A stretch of DNA of 64,000 bases from JBBRCE01 sp038205115 (GCA_038205115.1 JBBRCE010000006.1:1-64000), one strand, 5' to 3'. Positions 26,740 through 36,006 are shown, counted from the first letter of the stretch. The notes: generated by a model from the letters alone, not told the origin. A program made the numbers and translations.

Positions 26740-28161
26740 TCAATATGCGTTCTGCCGCTTGAGCACCGTAAAGATCGTGCGGAACAGGATCGAGAGATCC
26801 AGCCAGGGCGACCAATCGCGGATGTAAGCGTGGTCGCACTCCACGCGCTTGGCCATTTTGTCGAGCGTGTCGGTCTCGCCCCGCCAACCGCTGACTTGCG
26901 CCAGACCGGTGATGCCCGGCTTGACCTTGTGACGCAACATGTAGCCTTGAATTTGCGAGCGATATTCCTCATTGTGCGCGTTGGCGTGCGGGCGCGGCCC
27001 GACCAAAGACATCGATCCCTCGAGCACATTGAACAACTGCGGCAATTCGTCCAGCGAGGATTTCCGCAAAAACGCGCCCAGCGGAGTGACTCGCGGGTCG
27101 CCTTGTTTGGCTTGCGTGACCGCGGCACCGTTTTCCATCACTCGCATACTGCGAAACTTCCAGACGTCGATCGGACGTCCATCGAGCCCGTAACGCTTTT
27201 GTCGAAAAAACACCGGCCCGCGCGAAGTGAGTTTGATGGCCGCTGCGATCACCAGCATCGGTAGCGAAACCATCAGCAGAATTAAAATCGAAAGCATAAA
27301 ATCGGTGGCTCGCTTGATAGCCCCACCGACGCCGTAAAAGGGCGTTTCGAAAATGCTAACCGCCGGCAGTCCGCCAATGTTCGTCCAGCGCGAATGCAGC
27401 AATTCGAACACGAAGAAGTCCGGCACCAGATAGACCGAGGCTGTGGTGTCGGCCAATCGCTGCAGCACGGCTTTCACCCGCTGTTCGGCCCGCAGTGGCA
27501 GGGTGATGTAAATGATATGCACCGTGCCGTCTTTGGCCAACTGCTGCAGATCGTCGAGATTTCCTAGGCACTGGCCCACTTCACTGGGCACCGTTTCGCG
27601 TCTCGCGGCGGGGCGATCGTCGAAAAACCCGACCAATTTCAAGCCCATCTGCGGCGAGCTATCGATATTACGGGCCAATTGGAAGCCGAGTTCATTGGCG
27701 CCGATGATGGCAAATCCGCGGGAGTTCACTCCGCGCAGCCGTAACATCCGGAGAAACAAGCGATAAAAAATTCTCAAGCCAGCCACCATGGCGGGCGCAA
27801 TCAACAGCCAACGCACTAGTCCCCAGTGCGTCAGTTCGCTCTGGCAGGACTCGAGTTTTCCGGTCAAAAATCCCAGCAGCAACAAGAGCGGCGCTGCGAC
27901 GCACCAAGTGAGCAGCGCGCAAGCAATTTCTTTTTCGGCCTTCACGCCGTGCCAACTACGGAACAGCCCGGTCACTTCCGCCGACAAATAATAGACGGCC
28001 ACGCCCACCGCCGCCGCCAGCCAAACATCTTCCGAAATCGCATGCGCAGGGCTATAGGCAATCAGCAGCACGCTGCCGATAATGCCGAACGTATCGGTTA
28101 GCCGGGGCACGAACGACATCAGCGGCTTGGCGTAGTAGATTTTCGACGTTTTGGCTGACAT
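26740..28161 (-). CDS. Undecaprenyl-phosphate sugar phosphotransferase (WcaJ family)
   Basis: 473-residue polyprenyl-phosphate hexose-1-phosphate transferase. N-terminal membrane helices cover about 20-140, then a CoA-binding-like NAD fold (RGFAIIGANELGFQLARNID). A reentrant membrane helix precedes the bacterial sugar transferase domain (KRATDFMLSILILLMVSLPM, then RGPVFFRQKRYGLDGRPIDV, WKFRSM, SLDELPQLFNVLEGSMSLVG and PRPHA). The enzyme would load the first sugar, likely glucose or galactose, onto the lipid carrier for capsule or exopolysaccharide. No other polysaccharide genes are adjacent, which is unusual but known for stand-alone copies. Confidence 0.9.
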   Translation of the reverse strand: MSAKTSKIYYAKPLMSFVPRLTDTFGIIGSVLLIAYSPAHAISEDVWLAAAVGVAVYYLSAEVTGLFRSWHGVKAEKEIACALLTWCVAAPLLLLLGFLTGKLESCQSELTHWGLVRWLLIAPAMVAGLRIFYRLFLRMLRLRGVNSRGFAIIGANELGFQLARNIDSSPQMGLKLVGFFDDRPAARRETVPSEVGQCLGNLDDLQQLAKDGTVHIIYITLPLRAEQRVKAVLQRLADTTASVYLVPDFFVFELLHSRWTNIGGLPAVSIFETPFYGVGGAIKRATDFMLSILILLMVSLPMLVIAAAIKLTSRGPVFFRQKRYGLDGRPIDVWKFRSMRVMENGAAVTQAKQGDPRVTPLGAFLRKSSLDELPQLFNVLEGSMSLVGPRPHANAHNEEYRSQIQGYMLRHKVKPGITGLAQVSGWRGETDTLDKMAKRVECDHAYIRDWSPWLDLSILFRTIFTVLKRQNAY

Positions 28162-28390
28162 GTGCGGTCCTCGCAGTTAACAATTGATGCCGCATGCGGT
28201 TAGCGTGACGGTCGCTCTGCACAACTCACGGCAAAAAAGCTTAGCTTATGGGCTGGCAGCCGCGTGGGGCGGCTTTCACGACGCAATGCCGCCGGCATTC
28301 GGCCGAGAATAGGCTACATTTCAGCTTGCCCGCGTCAACGTAATCAAACGTTGCGATTGCAGTTTCATCCCGCGATAGGCAGACGACTTC

Positions 28391-29323
28391 ATGCGAACAC
28401 TTGTTACCGGGGCAACCGGCTTTGTCGGACGCCGACTGTTGAGCAAACTTGAGCGGCCCGTTGTTCTGAGCCGAGATATCGACCGGGCGAAAAAATCGCT
28501 CGCCAAGTTCAATCCGGAAGTCTTCCGCTGGGATCCCATGGCAGGTCCGCCGCCCCGCGAAGCGTTTGCCGGCGTTGACACAGTGATCCATCTCGCCGGA
28601 GATAGCGTGGCCGAAGGACGTTGGAACGCGGCCAAAAAGCAGAAGATTTTGGAAAGCCGCACCATCGGCACCACCAACTTGGCCCGCGCGATGGCCGAAC
28701 TGCCCAGTAAGCCGTCGTTGTTGGTCTCCGCTTCGGCCGTAGGCTATTACGGCTCGCGCGGTGACGAAGTACTGACGGAAAGTTCGCCGCCCGCCGACGA
28801 TTTCCTGGCAAAAGTTTGCATCGCCTGGGAAGACGCCGCCCAGCCCGCGCAAGCGGCCGGCATTCGCGTGGTGCATCCGCGGATTGGCTTGGTGCTGGGA
28901 CCGGGCGGAGCGCTCGATAAAATGTTGCCGCCGTTTCGAATTGGCGTTGGCGGAACGCTGGGACTCGGCAAGCAGTGGATGGCCTGGATCCATTTAGACG
29001 ACCTCGTGGGCATGTTACTGCACGCGGTCAAAACCACGTCAATTTCCGGCGCCATGAACGCCACCGCGCCTCGACCTATCACCAATGCTGAATTCACTAA
29101 GGCGCTGGGGCGGGCACTGCACCGGCCCACGCTGTTTCCAGTGCCGTATTTTGCATTACGATTGGCCTTCGGCGAGTTCGCGCAGGTGCTGTTCGCCTCG
29201 CAACGTGTTGAACCACGTGTGGCGCTGGCGTCTGGTTTTCATTTCCAGTACACCGATATCGACTTGGCCGTTCAAAATGTGCTGCAGGTGCTGGCAGCCG
29301 GCAAATATCCCGACGCGGCTTAA
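28391..29323 (+). CDS. TIGR01777-type NAD(P)-dependent epimerase
   Basis: 310-residue short-chain dehydrogenase-like protein of the SulA/YfcH (TIGR01777) epimerase family. It has the Rossmann motif GATGFVGRRL at residues 7-16, the family segment VIHLAGDSVAEGRWNAAKKQ, a YYGSRGDE site, and the C-terminal DUF1731 domain (VPYFALRLAFGEFAQVLFAS). The physiological substrate is unknown. It is followed after 12 bp by an SRPBCC protein, an arrangement seen often in bacteria, where the two are also found fused. Confidence 0.88.
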   Translation: MRTLVTGATGFVGRRLLSKLERPVVLSRDIDRAKKSLAKFNPEVFRWDPMAGPPPREAFAGVDTVIHLAGDSVAEGRWNAAKKQKILESRTIGTTNLARAMAELPSKPSLLVSASAVGYYGSRGDEVLTESSPPADDFLAKVCIAWEDAAQPAQAAGIRVVHPRIGLVLGPGGALDKMLPPFRIGVGGTLGLGKQWMAWIHLDDLVGMLLHAVKTTSISGAMNATAPRPITNAEFTKALGRALHRPTLFPVPYFALRLAFGEFAQVLFASQRVEPRVALASGFHFQYTDIDLAVQNVLQVLAAGKYPDAA

Positions 29324-29335
29324 CCAGAAAACAAC

Positions 29336-29812
29336 ATGGCCAAAACCTACGAGCTCCAGCGGACGCAATTCGTACCGCGCCCTGTGGATGAAGTCTTCGC
29401 ATTTTTTTCGGACGCTGGTAATCTCGAAGCGCTAACGCCGGAGTTCGTGCAGTTCAAAATTCTCACGCCGCTGCCGATTAAAATGGCGGCCGGTGTGGTG
29501 ATCGACTATCGCATCAAGCTGTTTGGCATTCCGATGAAATGGCAAACGCTGATCGAAAGCTTCGAACCCCCGCACCGCTTCGCCGACACGCAACTCCGCG
29601 GGCCCTACGCACGTTGGCATCACACGCACACGTTTACGGCCGTCGATGGCGGCACGCTGATCGAGGATCGCGTCGAATATCAAATCCGCTTCGGCATCCT
29701 GGGGCAGCTCACGCACCCGCTATTCGTACGTCGATCGCTCGAACAGATTTTCGATTATCGTTTTAAAACGATTGAGCGAATCTTCGGCCAGCAGCCTACC
29801 GCGTCTAACTGA
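29336..29812 (+). CDS. SRPBCC (START-like) family protein
   Basis: 158-residue helix-grip protein of the SRPBCC/polyketide cyclase-like group. Recognisable segments are FVPRPVDEVFAFFSDAGNLE at the start, the strand HRFADTQLRGPYARWHHTHT, and a C-terminal helix (FVRRSLEQIFDYRFKTIERI). This fold binds hydrophobic ligands in a deep cavity; the ligand is unknown. It starts 12 bp after the epimerase gene, so both are likely translated from one mRNA and act together. Confidence 0.85.
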   Translation: MAKTYELQRTQFVPRPVDEVFAFFSDAGNLEALTPEFVQFKILTPLPIKMAAGVVIDYRIKLFGIPMKWQTLIESFEPPHRFADTQLRGPYARWHHTHTFTAVDGGTLIEDRVEYQIRFGILGQLTHPLFVRRSLEQIFDYRFKTIERIFGQQPTASN

Positions 29813-29820
29813 CTGTGCCT

Positions 29821-29844
29821 CGTCGCCGATGCAGCCTGCGTCGG
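29821..29844. repeat. REP-like palindromic element, partial
   Basis: The stretch CGTCGCCGATGCAGCCTGCG followed by TCGG resembles the REP-like half found at 30960 and 56221. It lies between the SRPBCC gene and the REP-associated transposase gene. No complete partner half is seen here, so it may be a decayed copy. Confidence 0.45.
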
Positions 29845-29980
29845 TGGATTCCACCAACTGCGATCGTTATCATGATCCGTCGTGAGACACGTCTGGAGGG
29901 CGCGTACCTCGTTCAACTAAAAATGTAAATTCAACTGAGTTCGACTGAGAATTCTCACAAGAGCGAGCAAATTACTCGCG

Positions 29981-30829
29981 GTGACTTGCCCCATTGGTAC
30001 ATGCCAGGATTCGCTCAGGAACGACCGAAAAATAACTTCCGTTTTTCGTTCGGGTCGACGCGCGCTATCACGAGCAGCGGGCGTCTCACTCAGAGGAAGT
30101 TATTTTTCGGTCGTTCCTCACTTCATTACCTACCGTTTGGCGGGAAGTATTCCTGCGAACGTGCAGCAGCGACTCCGCGTGGAGCGCATCCAACGTTTAG
30201 CGAAATGTCCTTCGGAGCGTTTGGACATGAATCGGGAACGCGAGAAAATACACAAGATCATGTTTCGGAAATATGATCGTCGGCTTGATACTTCGACCGG
30301 TCCGCGATGGCTGGCAATTTCTGCCGTGGCTGAAATAATTCGCGAGAATCTGTATCACCACCATGCATCGCTTTATCAGTTACTCGCATACAGCATCATG
30401 CCAAATCACGTGCATCTCATTATTCAGCCATTCGAATCGGATCAACGGTCGAATGAACGGCGAGCAATGGTTTCGCAATTTCGGCATGGCTGCGCAACTC
30501 AGGACATTGAAACGGACGATCGGCTTGGGCCATTGAGCAAAATCATGCACGCCCTGAAGAGTTACACCGCCAACCGAGCGAATCAATATTTGTTGCGATT
30601 CGGCGCTTTCTGGCAGAGAGAGTCATTCGATCATTGGGTCCGTGACGTTGAGGAATTGGAGCGGATCGTGGATTACGTTAACGCGAATCCGGTTCGCGCG
30701 GGTTTATGCCGAAGCGCAGAACATTGGCAGTTTTCTTCAGCGTTTGATCGATTTCATAAAGATGGTTCGAAATGCGGTCTGGTCGGGTGGCTAACTGACG
30801 ATTGGCGTAAGAAGCCCGCTGATCCGTGA
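29981..30829 (+). CDS. REP-associated tyrosine transposase (Y1_Tnp/IS200-like, RAYT)
   Basis: 282-codon frame encoding a Y1 HUH-type transposase. The HUH motif is at H143-V-H145 (IMPNHVHLIIQP), the probable catalytic Tyr is Y195 (ALKSYTANRANQ), and the C-terminal segment FWQRESFDHWVRDVEELERI with YVNANPVRAGL is typical of REP-associated transposases. These enzymes cut single-stranded DNA at hairpins of REP elements. A GTG at 29981 opens the frame, but the first ~45 residues are encoded by an inverted-repeat hairpin and are probably not native protein, so the true start is uncertain. Base composition looks lower in GC than the neighbours, consistent with transfer. Confidence 0.82.
   Translation: MTCPIGTCQDSLRNDRKITSVFRSGRRALSRAAGVSLRGSYFSVVPHFITYRLAGSIPANVQQRLRVERIQRLAKCPSERLDMNREREKIHKIMFRKYDRRLDTSTGPRWLAISAVAEIIRENLYHHHASLYQLLAYSIMPNHVHLIIQPFESDQRSNERRAMVSQFRHGCATQDIETDDRLGPLSKIMHALKSYTANRANQYLLRFGAFWQRESFDHWVRDVEELERIVDYVNANPVRAGLCRSAEHWQFSSAFDRFHKDGSKCGLVGWLTDDWRKKPADP
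30017..30118. repeat. 24-bp perfect inverted repeat (hairpin) at the 5' end of the RAYT gene
   Basis: The left arm at 30017-30040 (AGGAACGACCGAAAAATAAC, then TTCC) is the exact reverse complement of the right arm at 30095-30118. The 54-nt loop is 30041-30094. The structure overlaps codons 13-46 of the transposase frame. It could be a single-stranded-DNA substrate of the Y1 transposase, a regulatory hairpin, or the footprint of a nested insertion. Confidence 0.8.
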
Positions 30830-30846
30830 GTGCGGATTGCTAATTC

Positions 30847-31053
30847 GTAGTCGACGTAGCTTGCGTCGGTAGATCGCGGAATGTGCGGACGAATTTACAA
30901 TCGCGCCAACTCAACCGACGCTGGCAGCGTCGCCAACGGCGGGAGGCGAACGGTAGCTCGTAGCCGACGTAGCCTGCGTCGGTAGATCGCGGAATGTGTG
31001 CAGATTTTCAATCGCGCCAACTCAGCCGACGCTGGCAGCGTCGCCAACGGCGG
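30847..31053. repeat. Tandem pair of ~95-bp REP-like units
   Basis: Two near-identical units, 30847-30942 and 30960-31053 (period 113 bp), lie between the transposase gene and the ABC exporter gene. Each begins with a GTAGCCGACGTAGCCTGCGT-like half and ends with the inverse-type half CCGACGCTGGCAGCGTCGCC. The centre, TAGATCGCGGAATGTG and onward, is also conserved. Related halves occur at 29821 and 56221-56345. Confidence 0.8.
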
Positions 31054-31098
31054 AGCCAGACCGGCAACTTGCATCGCACGCTGACTACTTTCGCGGAA

Positions 31099-32925
31099 TT
31101 AGGCCGCTTGTACAAAGCGCTGATGCAGGCCGGCATAAACGCCGCCGGTGGTGAGTAATCGCTGGTGCGTGCCCCGCTCCACAATTTCGCCTTGATCCAA
31201 AACCAGCACTTGGTCGGCGTGGCGAATCGTACTGAGCCGATGCGCGATGATGAAACTCGTCCGGCCAACCGTCAATTTCAAAAGCGCCGCTTGCACGCGG
31301 GCTTCGGTCAGCGTGTCGATGCTGCTGGTGGCTTCGTCGAGAATCAGAATCCGCGGATCGATCAGCAGCGCGCGGGCAAAGCAGATGATTTGCCGCTGCC
31401 CAAGCGACAGGTTACCGCCGCGCTCGCCAATCTTGGTATCAAAGCCGTCCGGCAAGTCGGCGATCAAATCCAGGCAGTCGAGTTGCGACACGACGTCGAT
31501 CACTTCTTGATCGCTGGCATCCGGTCGGCCGAAGCGAATGTTGTCGCGGACGGTGCCGGTAAACAGAATGTTCTGCTGTAAGACCATCGCCACGTGTCGC
31601 CGCAGCGATGGCGTGGTAATTTCGCGGACATCCGTGCCATCGATCAGCAGTTGGCCGGAGTTTGGCAAGTAAAACTTGGCGAGCAAATTGATGATCGACG
31701 TTTTGCCGCTGCCCGTGTGCCCCACCAGCGCAATCGTCTCGCCGGCGCGGGCTTTGAAATTGATGTTGTGTAGCACGGGCCGCTGGGGATCGTAGCCAAA
31801 AGTCAAATCGCGGAATTCCACGCTCAACCCGCAATGCTCGGCGTGCGCATCGTCGTCGATTCGCAATTCGCCGGCCGATTCTGCATCGTGCCACTCGGGC
31901 GGGCTATCCAACAGTCGGAAAACGCGTTCGGCGCCGGCCATGGCCGTGAGCGCTTGGTTGTATTGATTGCCGAGCGTGGTAATTGGCGAAAAGAACATAT
32001 TGGCCATCAATAAAAAGCCAATCAAATCGCCAACATCGGTCGTCGCGCCGGGCCGCAGCAATTGCCACGCGCCGGCCACCAGCAGCGCCGCGGCAAAAAC
32101 CTGGTTGTTCAAATCCAGCAGCGGCAAGAATTGTCCTTGCGCGCGATTCACTTCGTAATTATATTGCGAGTGATCGCTGACCAGGTCGCCAAACAGCCGG
32201 GCGTTGACGTCTTGCCGCACGAAGCTTTGCGTCACGCGAATGCCGTTGACCGATTCGGCCAGTGTGGCCGTCACCCGGCTAAACGAATCGCGCATCTGAC
32301 GGAGCGCGACGCTCATTTTGCGATGAAAAAAATGATTGACCGTCCACAGCACCGGCAGCAGTCCAATCACCAGCAGAAACAGTGTGGCGTCGTACCACAG
32401 CATGAACGCCGCGGCCACGGCCATGTTGCCAATCTGCACCAGGCTCACAAACAGAACTTCTTGCACGCCCACGCGGACGTCTTCGATATCCGACGACATC
32501 CGGCTGATCACGCGCCCCAGCTTGGTGCGATGAAAGAAGCTCATTGGCATCGACTGCAAATGCGCAAACATCTTCTGGCGCAGGTCGTGAACCACGGTTT
32601 CGCCGAGTTCCAGCGCATACCGTTGGCGAAAATGCATCACCAGTTGCGTGGAGAGCGCCAGCAGTCCAAAGCCGGCCATGCCCCACAACGTGCCCTGCCA
32701 ATCGCCGCGCGAGATGGGGCCTTTGATGACTGCGGCCGTCACCCAGGTAAGCGCCGGCAGTTGAATGGCGCGCAGCAGCACCAGCAAAAACAGCCAGTTG
32801 CGTTTTCCAGCAACCGCTTGCGTGTACGACATCAATCGCAGAATCAAACCCACCTGCAACGGGCGCGCGTCATCCTCGCGCTCTTCGCGAGCATTCAGTC
32901 GAACGAGTGAAGCGTTTCGATTCAT
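31099..32925 (-). CDS. ABC exporter half-transporter with consensus Walker B (permease plus ATPase)
   Basis: 608-residue exporter half: six-helix membrane domain at about 40-330, then an ATPase. It has Walker A GHTGSGKTS, signature LSLGQRQ (not LSGGQ), Walker B LILDEATSSID with the catalytic Glu, and H-loop AHRLSTI. It is the second gene of a minus-strand pair, 84 bp after the partner ABC gene. Together they fit the heterodimeric BmrCD/TM287-288 type: this subunit supplies the intact Walker B Glu and the partner supplies the canonical LSGGQ, forming one competent ATP site. Substrate is unknown; drugs or lipids are typical. Confidence 0.92.
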   Translation of the reverse strand: MNRNASLVRLNAREEREDDARPLQVGLILRLMSYTQAVAGKRNWLFLLVLLRAIQLPALTWVTAAVIKGPISRGDWQGTLWGMAGFGLLALSTQLVMHFRQRYALELGETVVHDLRQKMFAHLQSMPMSFFHRTKLGRVISRMSSDIEDVRVGVQEVLFVSLVQIGNMAVAAAFMLWYDATLFLLVIGLLPVLWTVNHFFHRKMSVALRQMRDSFSRVTATLAESVNGIRVTQSFVRQDVNARLFGDLVSDHSQYNYEVNRAQGQFLPLLDLNNQVFAAALLVAGAWQLLRPGATTDVGDLIGFLLMANMFFSPITTLGNQYNQALTAMAGAERVFRLLDSPPEWHDAESAGELRIDDDAHAEHCGLSVEFRDLTFGYDPQRPVLHNINFKARAGETIALVGHTGSGKTSIINLLAKFYLPNSGQLLIDGTDVREITTPSLRRHVAMVLQQNILFTGTVRDNIRFGRPDASDQEVIDVVSQLDCLDLIADLPDGFDTKIGERGGNLSLGQRQIICFARALLIDPRILILDEATSSIDTLTEARVQAALLKLTVGRTSFIIAHRLSTIRHADQVLVLDQGEIVERGTHQRLLTTGGVYAGLHQRFVQAA

Positions 32926-33009
32926 CAGAAACCTATTTAAATGGTCGTGATTGCATTCGATTGCGGCGACGATCCGCGCGACAGCCCGTCGATCGTCACC
33001 GGGGCCACG

Positions 33010-34911
33010 CTAACCGGCGCGCCGTCGAGGCGAATTCTTTCCGGCGGCTTCCGGCGCAATTTGAATTCGCGCGGATTGTAAATAGTGCCCCGCCTCGCGC
33101 ATCAATTGTTCGTGCGTGCCTTGCTGCACAATTCGACCTTGATGCAGCACAATCACCAGATCGGCCCGCCGTAAAGTGCTCAGGCGGTGCGCCACGATGA
33201 ACGTGGTGCGACCTTGCATGGCTTGATCCATGGCCTGCATGATTTCGTGCTCCGTGCCGGGATCGATGGCCGCCAGGGCGTCGTCCAACAGCAAAATCGG
33301 CGGCTTCAACAGCATCGCGCGGGCAATCGCCAATCGCTGACGCTGACCGCCAGACAGATTGCAGCCATGCTCGCCAATCAGCGTGTCGTAACCGTCCGGC
33401 ATGTCGATGATGAACTCGTGCGCGGAGGCCACCCGCGCCGCTTCCTCGATCGCTTGCGGTGTCGCATCGGGATGACCGAAAGCGATGTTGGCCGCCACGG
33501 TGTTACTGAACAGAAAGCTTTCTTGAAACACCAGCCCAATCGAGCGGCGGAGTTGCTTCAGGTCCCAATCGCGAACATCAACGCCATCGATCCGCACGCA
33601 ACCGCCGGTGCAGTCGTAAAAGCGCGGAATCAAACTCAGCAGCGTACTTTTTCCGGAGCCTGTGGAACCGACAATCGCCACGCATTGCCCAGGTTTGACG
33701 CAGAAGCTGATGTCGCTCAAAATCGAGTGTTCGGGCAAGTAGCTGAAATCCACGCTGCGGAATTCCAGTTCGCCGGCAATCCGCGCGGGACGAATCGGAA
33801 TTTTTGGACTTTCGACTTCCTCCGGCGCGTCGAGCACCTCGAACACCCGCTGCGCGCCATTCAAACTGGTTTGGATGGTGTTGGCGATGTTCGTTACCTG
33901 ACCGACTTGGTTGGCGAACTGCGTGAGCAGATTGGCAAACACGAACATTCCGGATCCGAGCGCCAGTTGGCCATGAATAACCAGATAGCCGCCGTAAGCC
34001 AACAAAATCATCATGTTGAGTTGCGTCAGCCCACCCATGATGGGTTGAAAAATGCTGATCTTTCTGAAGATGTTCGACTTTTGCTGCAGCACCTGGCCAT
34101 TGGCTTCGGCAAACCGCGAGATCTCGTCAGCCTCGCGGGCAAAACCTTTAACGACGTGAATGCCTTGAAAATTTTCCGACAGCCGCAGGATCAAAGCGTC
34201 GCCCAATTCGCTAGCGCGTTGATAAGCCGGGCGGACGACGCGCGAAAACATCACCGAGCCAACCCACAATAGCGGAGTGGTCGCCAAGCAGGCCAGCGTG
34301 AGCGGCACATGCATCGAAAACATGTAAGCCAGAAAGAATCCCAGCGATAGTAGCGTGCTCAGCACCTGGATGATGACGCCATCGACAAACATCCTCACGG
34401 CTTGCACGTCGCCTGCCACGCGGTTGATGATCGAACCGGTTTGATTGGCGTCGAAAAACCGAAAACTCAAGCGCTGCAGCTTGTCGTACACATCGGTGCG
34501 CAGTTGCACAACCAATCGCTGCATCAGCACCGCCGCCGAAACGATCGACCAATAACGCATGAGCGAAAACGAAATTGCCGAGATGAGAATGCCAGCGGCA
34601 ATCAACTCCACCTGTGCCAACGTGCCCCAGCTCGCCGGAGGTTGCCAGCCCAGCGGCCAATTAACCGTAACATCCGGCTGAGCGCTGCGACGCAACACAT
34701 CAATGCCTAAACCCGCCAGGCCAAGTTGAGCCAGCGTCAATAACACCAAAGTGCATTGCTGCGCGAGCACCAGCAAGCTGCCGGCGCGATAGCGCCAGCC
34801 GAGCGCCAACATCCGGCAGATCAGTTGGGCGTTGGTGGTTTTCAACTGCTTGGTTTTTGCGTCCGGGCTGGTTATGCGTGGCGCGACAGCGGTACGTACA
34901 GGGGCAATCAT
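33010..34911 (-). CDS. ABC exporter half-transporter with degenerate Walker B (permease plus ATPase)
   Basis: 633-residue exporter half: membrane domain at about 30-350, then an ATPase. It has Walker A GSTGSGKSTL, canonical signature LSGGQRQ, and Walker B LLLDDALAAID. The catalytic Glu after the Walker B Asp is replaced by Asp, and the H-loop is AHRLSTL. The composite site using this Walker B and the partner's LSLGQ is therefore predicted to be weak, while the other site is consensus. It is the first gene of the pair, transcribed toward the 608-residue partner. The N-terminal ~30 residues are hydrophilic. Confidence 0.92.
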   Translation of the reverse strand: MIAPVRTAVAPRITSPDAKTKQLKTTNAQLICRMLALGWRYRAGSLLVLAQQCTLVLLTLAQLGLAGLGIDVLRRSAQPDVTVNWPLGWQPPASWGTLAQVELIAAGILISAISFSLMRYWSIVSAAVLMQRLVVQLRTDVYDKLQRLSFRFFDANQTGSIINRVAGDVQAVRMFVDGVIIQVLSTLLSLGFFLAYMFSMHVPLTLACLATTPLLWVGSVMFSRVVRPAYQRASELGDALILRLSENFQGIHVVKGFAREADEISRFAEANGQVLQQKSNIFRKISIFQPIMGGLTQLNMMILLAYGGYLVIHGQLALGSGMFVFANLLTQFANQVGQVTNIANTIQTSLNGAQRVFEVLDAPEEVESPKIPIRPARIAGELEFRSVDFSYLPEHSILSDISFCVKPGQCVAIVGSTGSGKSTLLSLIPRFYDCTGGCVRIDGVDVRDWDLKQLRRSIGLVFQESFLFSNTVAANIAFGHPDATPQAIEEAARVASAHEFIIDMPDGYDTLIGEHGCNLSGGQRQRLAIARAMLLKPPILLLDDALAAIDPGTEHEIMQAMDQAMQGRTTFIVAHRLSTLRRADLVIVLHQGRIVQQGTHEQLMREAGHYLQSARIQIAPEAAGKNSPRRRAG

Positions 34912-35154
34912 CGGATCAGTTGAAGCACTCCAAGGACTTAGTCATTCGATACTTAAGACACGCGGCGGCGAATCGGGTTCGCGGCCAAGCCGGGGCGAAT
35001 GGTAACGCCACTCGCCAATCCGTTCTACCCCGATTTCGCTCCATACCCGCGCGGTTCACCGCAGGTTGCTAGCGAAAATCGAGATGTCACCCACAGCCTC
35101 AACGCGTGTGTGAGATACGTTGGGCGGGCACGGACAAAGCCGTGATCGTCTCGC
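34912..35154. other. Intergenic region upstream of the ABC exporter pair
   Basis: 243 bp between the exporter gene and the downstream end of the DUF1559 gene, both on the minus strand. It should hold the exporter promoter. No gene, repeat or clear promoter boxes were seen. Confidence 0.4.
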
Positions 35155-36006
35155 TCAAGGCACTGCGACCGGTTCTTTACCAGCACGTGTCGAGAGCGCC
35201 TGAAATACCGCAAAGTCAACATCGTAACCAATCGGTCGCACGGAACCATCGCCATATAAGAAATTGGCAATGCCAGGGTGGTAGCTCCAAAAGTGCGTCG
35301 TGTGGTTGCCGTCTGGCAAGCCGTTAGACAGGCCGGTCTGAGTGCTGCAAAGATTGTCGCCGTTGCCGGTGCCGTCGCCGAAACCGCAATAGGGCCAACC
35401 CCACAGCAGGCTGTCGGGGATGCCCCGCTCGCCCATAAAAATCGTGTTGCTGTCGCCGTCGGTGATTTCGTTTTCCGCGACTTTCTTTCCCGAGATAAAC
35501 ACTCCGTCGTTGGCGGTCGGCGACGTGCCCATGACCCCCAGATAACTCGTGCAGCCGTGACGGCCATAACCGGTGTAGGCATACCAGATCTTGCCGGCAT
35601 TTTGATCGTCGGGACACCTGTCGATCGGCAGAACCCGGTTGCCGGGATCCGTGTCCGGCACGTCTTCCTTGGAGTTGCTCATCTTAAAACAGTCGGGCAG
35701 ATACTTGAAATCGATCATGTCATAGATTGCTTCCTGGTCTTGGAAGGGCAGCAATCGGGCTTGAAAGCCCCACCAGCGCTTCGGCACGTTGCCCATCGGA
35801 AAGGTGCCGTTTTGCTCATGATACGCGGCGATCGAAATGCCGTACTGCCGCATGTTATTCTTGCATTGCATCTGCCGAGCCGTTTCGCGCGCGCCGCGTA
35901 GCGCCGGCAACAACAGCGCCGTCAACATGCCAATGATGGCAATCACCACCAACAATTCAACCAGCGTAAAGCCCAATCGCGAATCGTGTTTGCAACGCAT
36001 GTTCAT
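35155..36006 (-). CDS. DUF1559 prepilin-like protein
   Basis: 283-residue protein of the DUF1559 family, which is greatly expanded in planctomycetes. The N-terminus is a type IV pilin-like signal: basic residues, then GFTLVELLVVIAIIGMLTAL with the processing Gly and +5 Glu, followed by LLPALRGARETARQMQCKNN, the typical start of the DUF1559 body. The C-terminal H-X9-DG box is represented by ANFLYGDGSVRPIG. The mature protein would be membrane-anchored or assembled in a pseudopilus-like structure. The start at 36006 (MNMRCKHDSRLG) has GAGCG upstream. It follows a lipoprotein gene, a frequent pairing in these bacteria. Confidence 0.92.
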   Translation of the reverse strand: MNMRCKHDSRLGFTLVELLVVIAIIGMLTALLLPALRGARETARQMQCKNNMRQYGISIAAYHEQNGTFPMGNVPKRWWGFQARLLPFQDQEAIYDMIDFKYLPDCFKMSNSKEDVPDTDPGNRVLPIDRCPDDQNAGKIWYAYTGYGRHGCTSYLGVMGTSPTANDGVFISGKKVAENEITDGDSNTIFMGERGIPDSLLWGWPYCGFGDGTGNGDNLCSTQTGLSNGLPDGNHTTHFWSYHPGIANFLYGDGSVRPIGYDVDFAVFQALSTRAGKEPVAVP

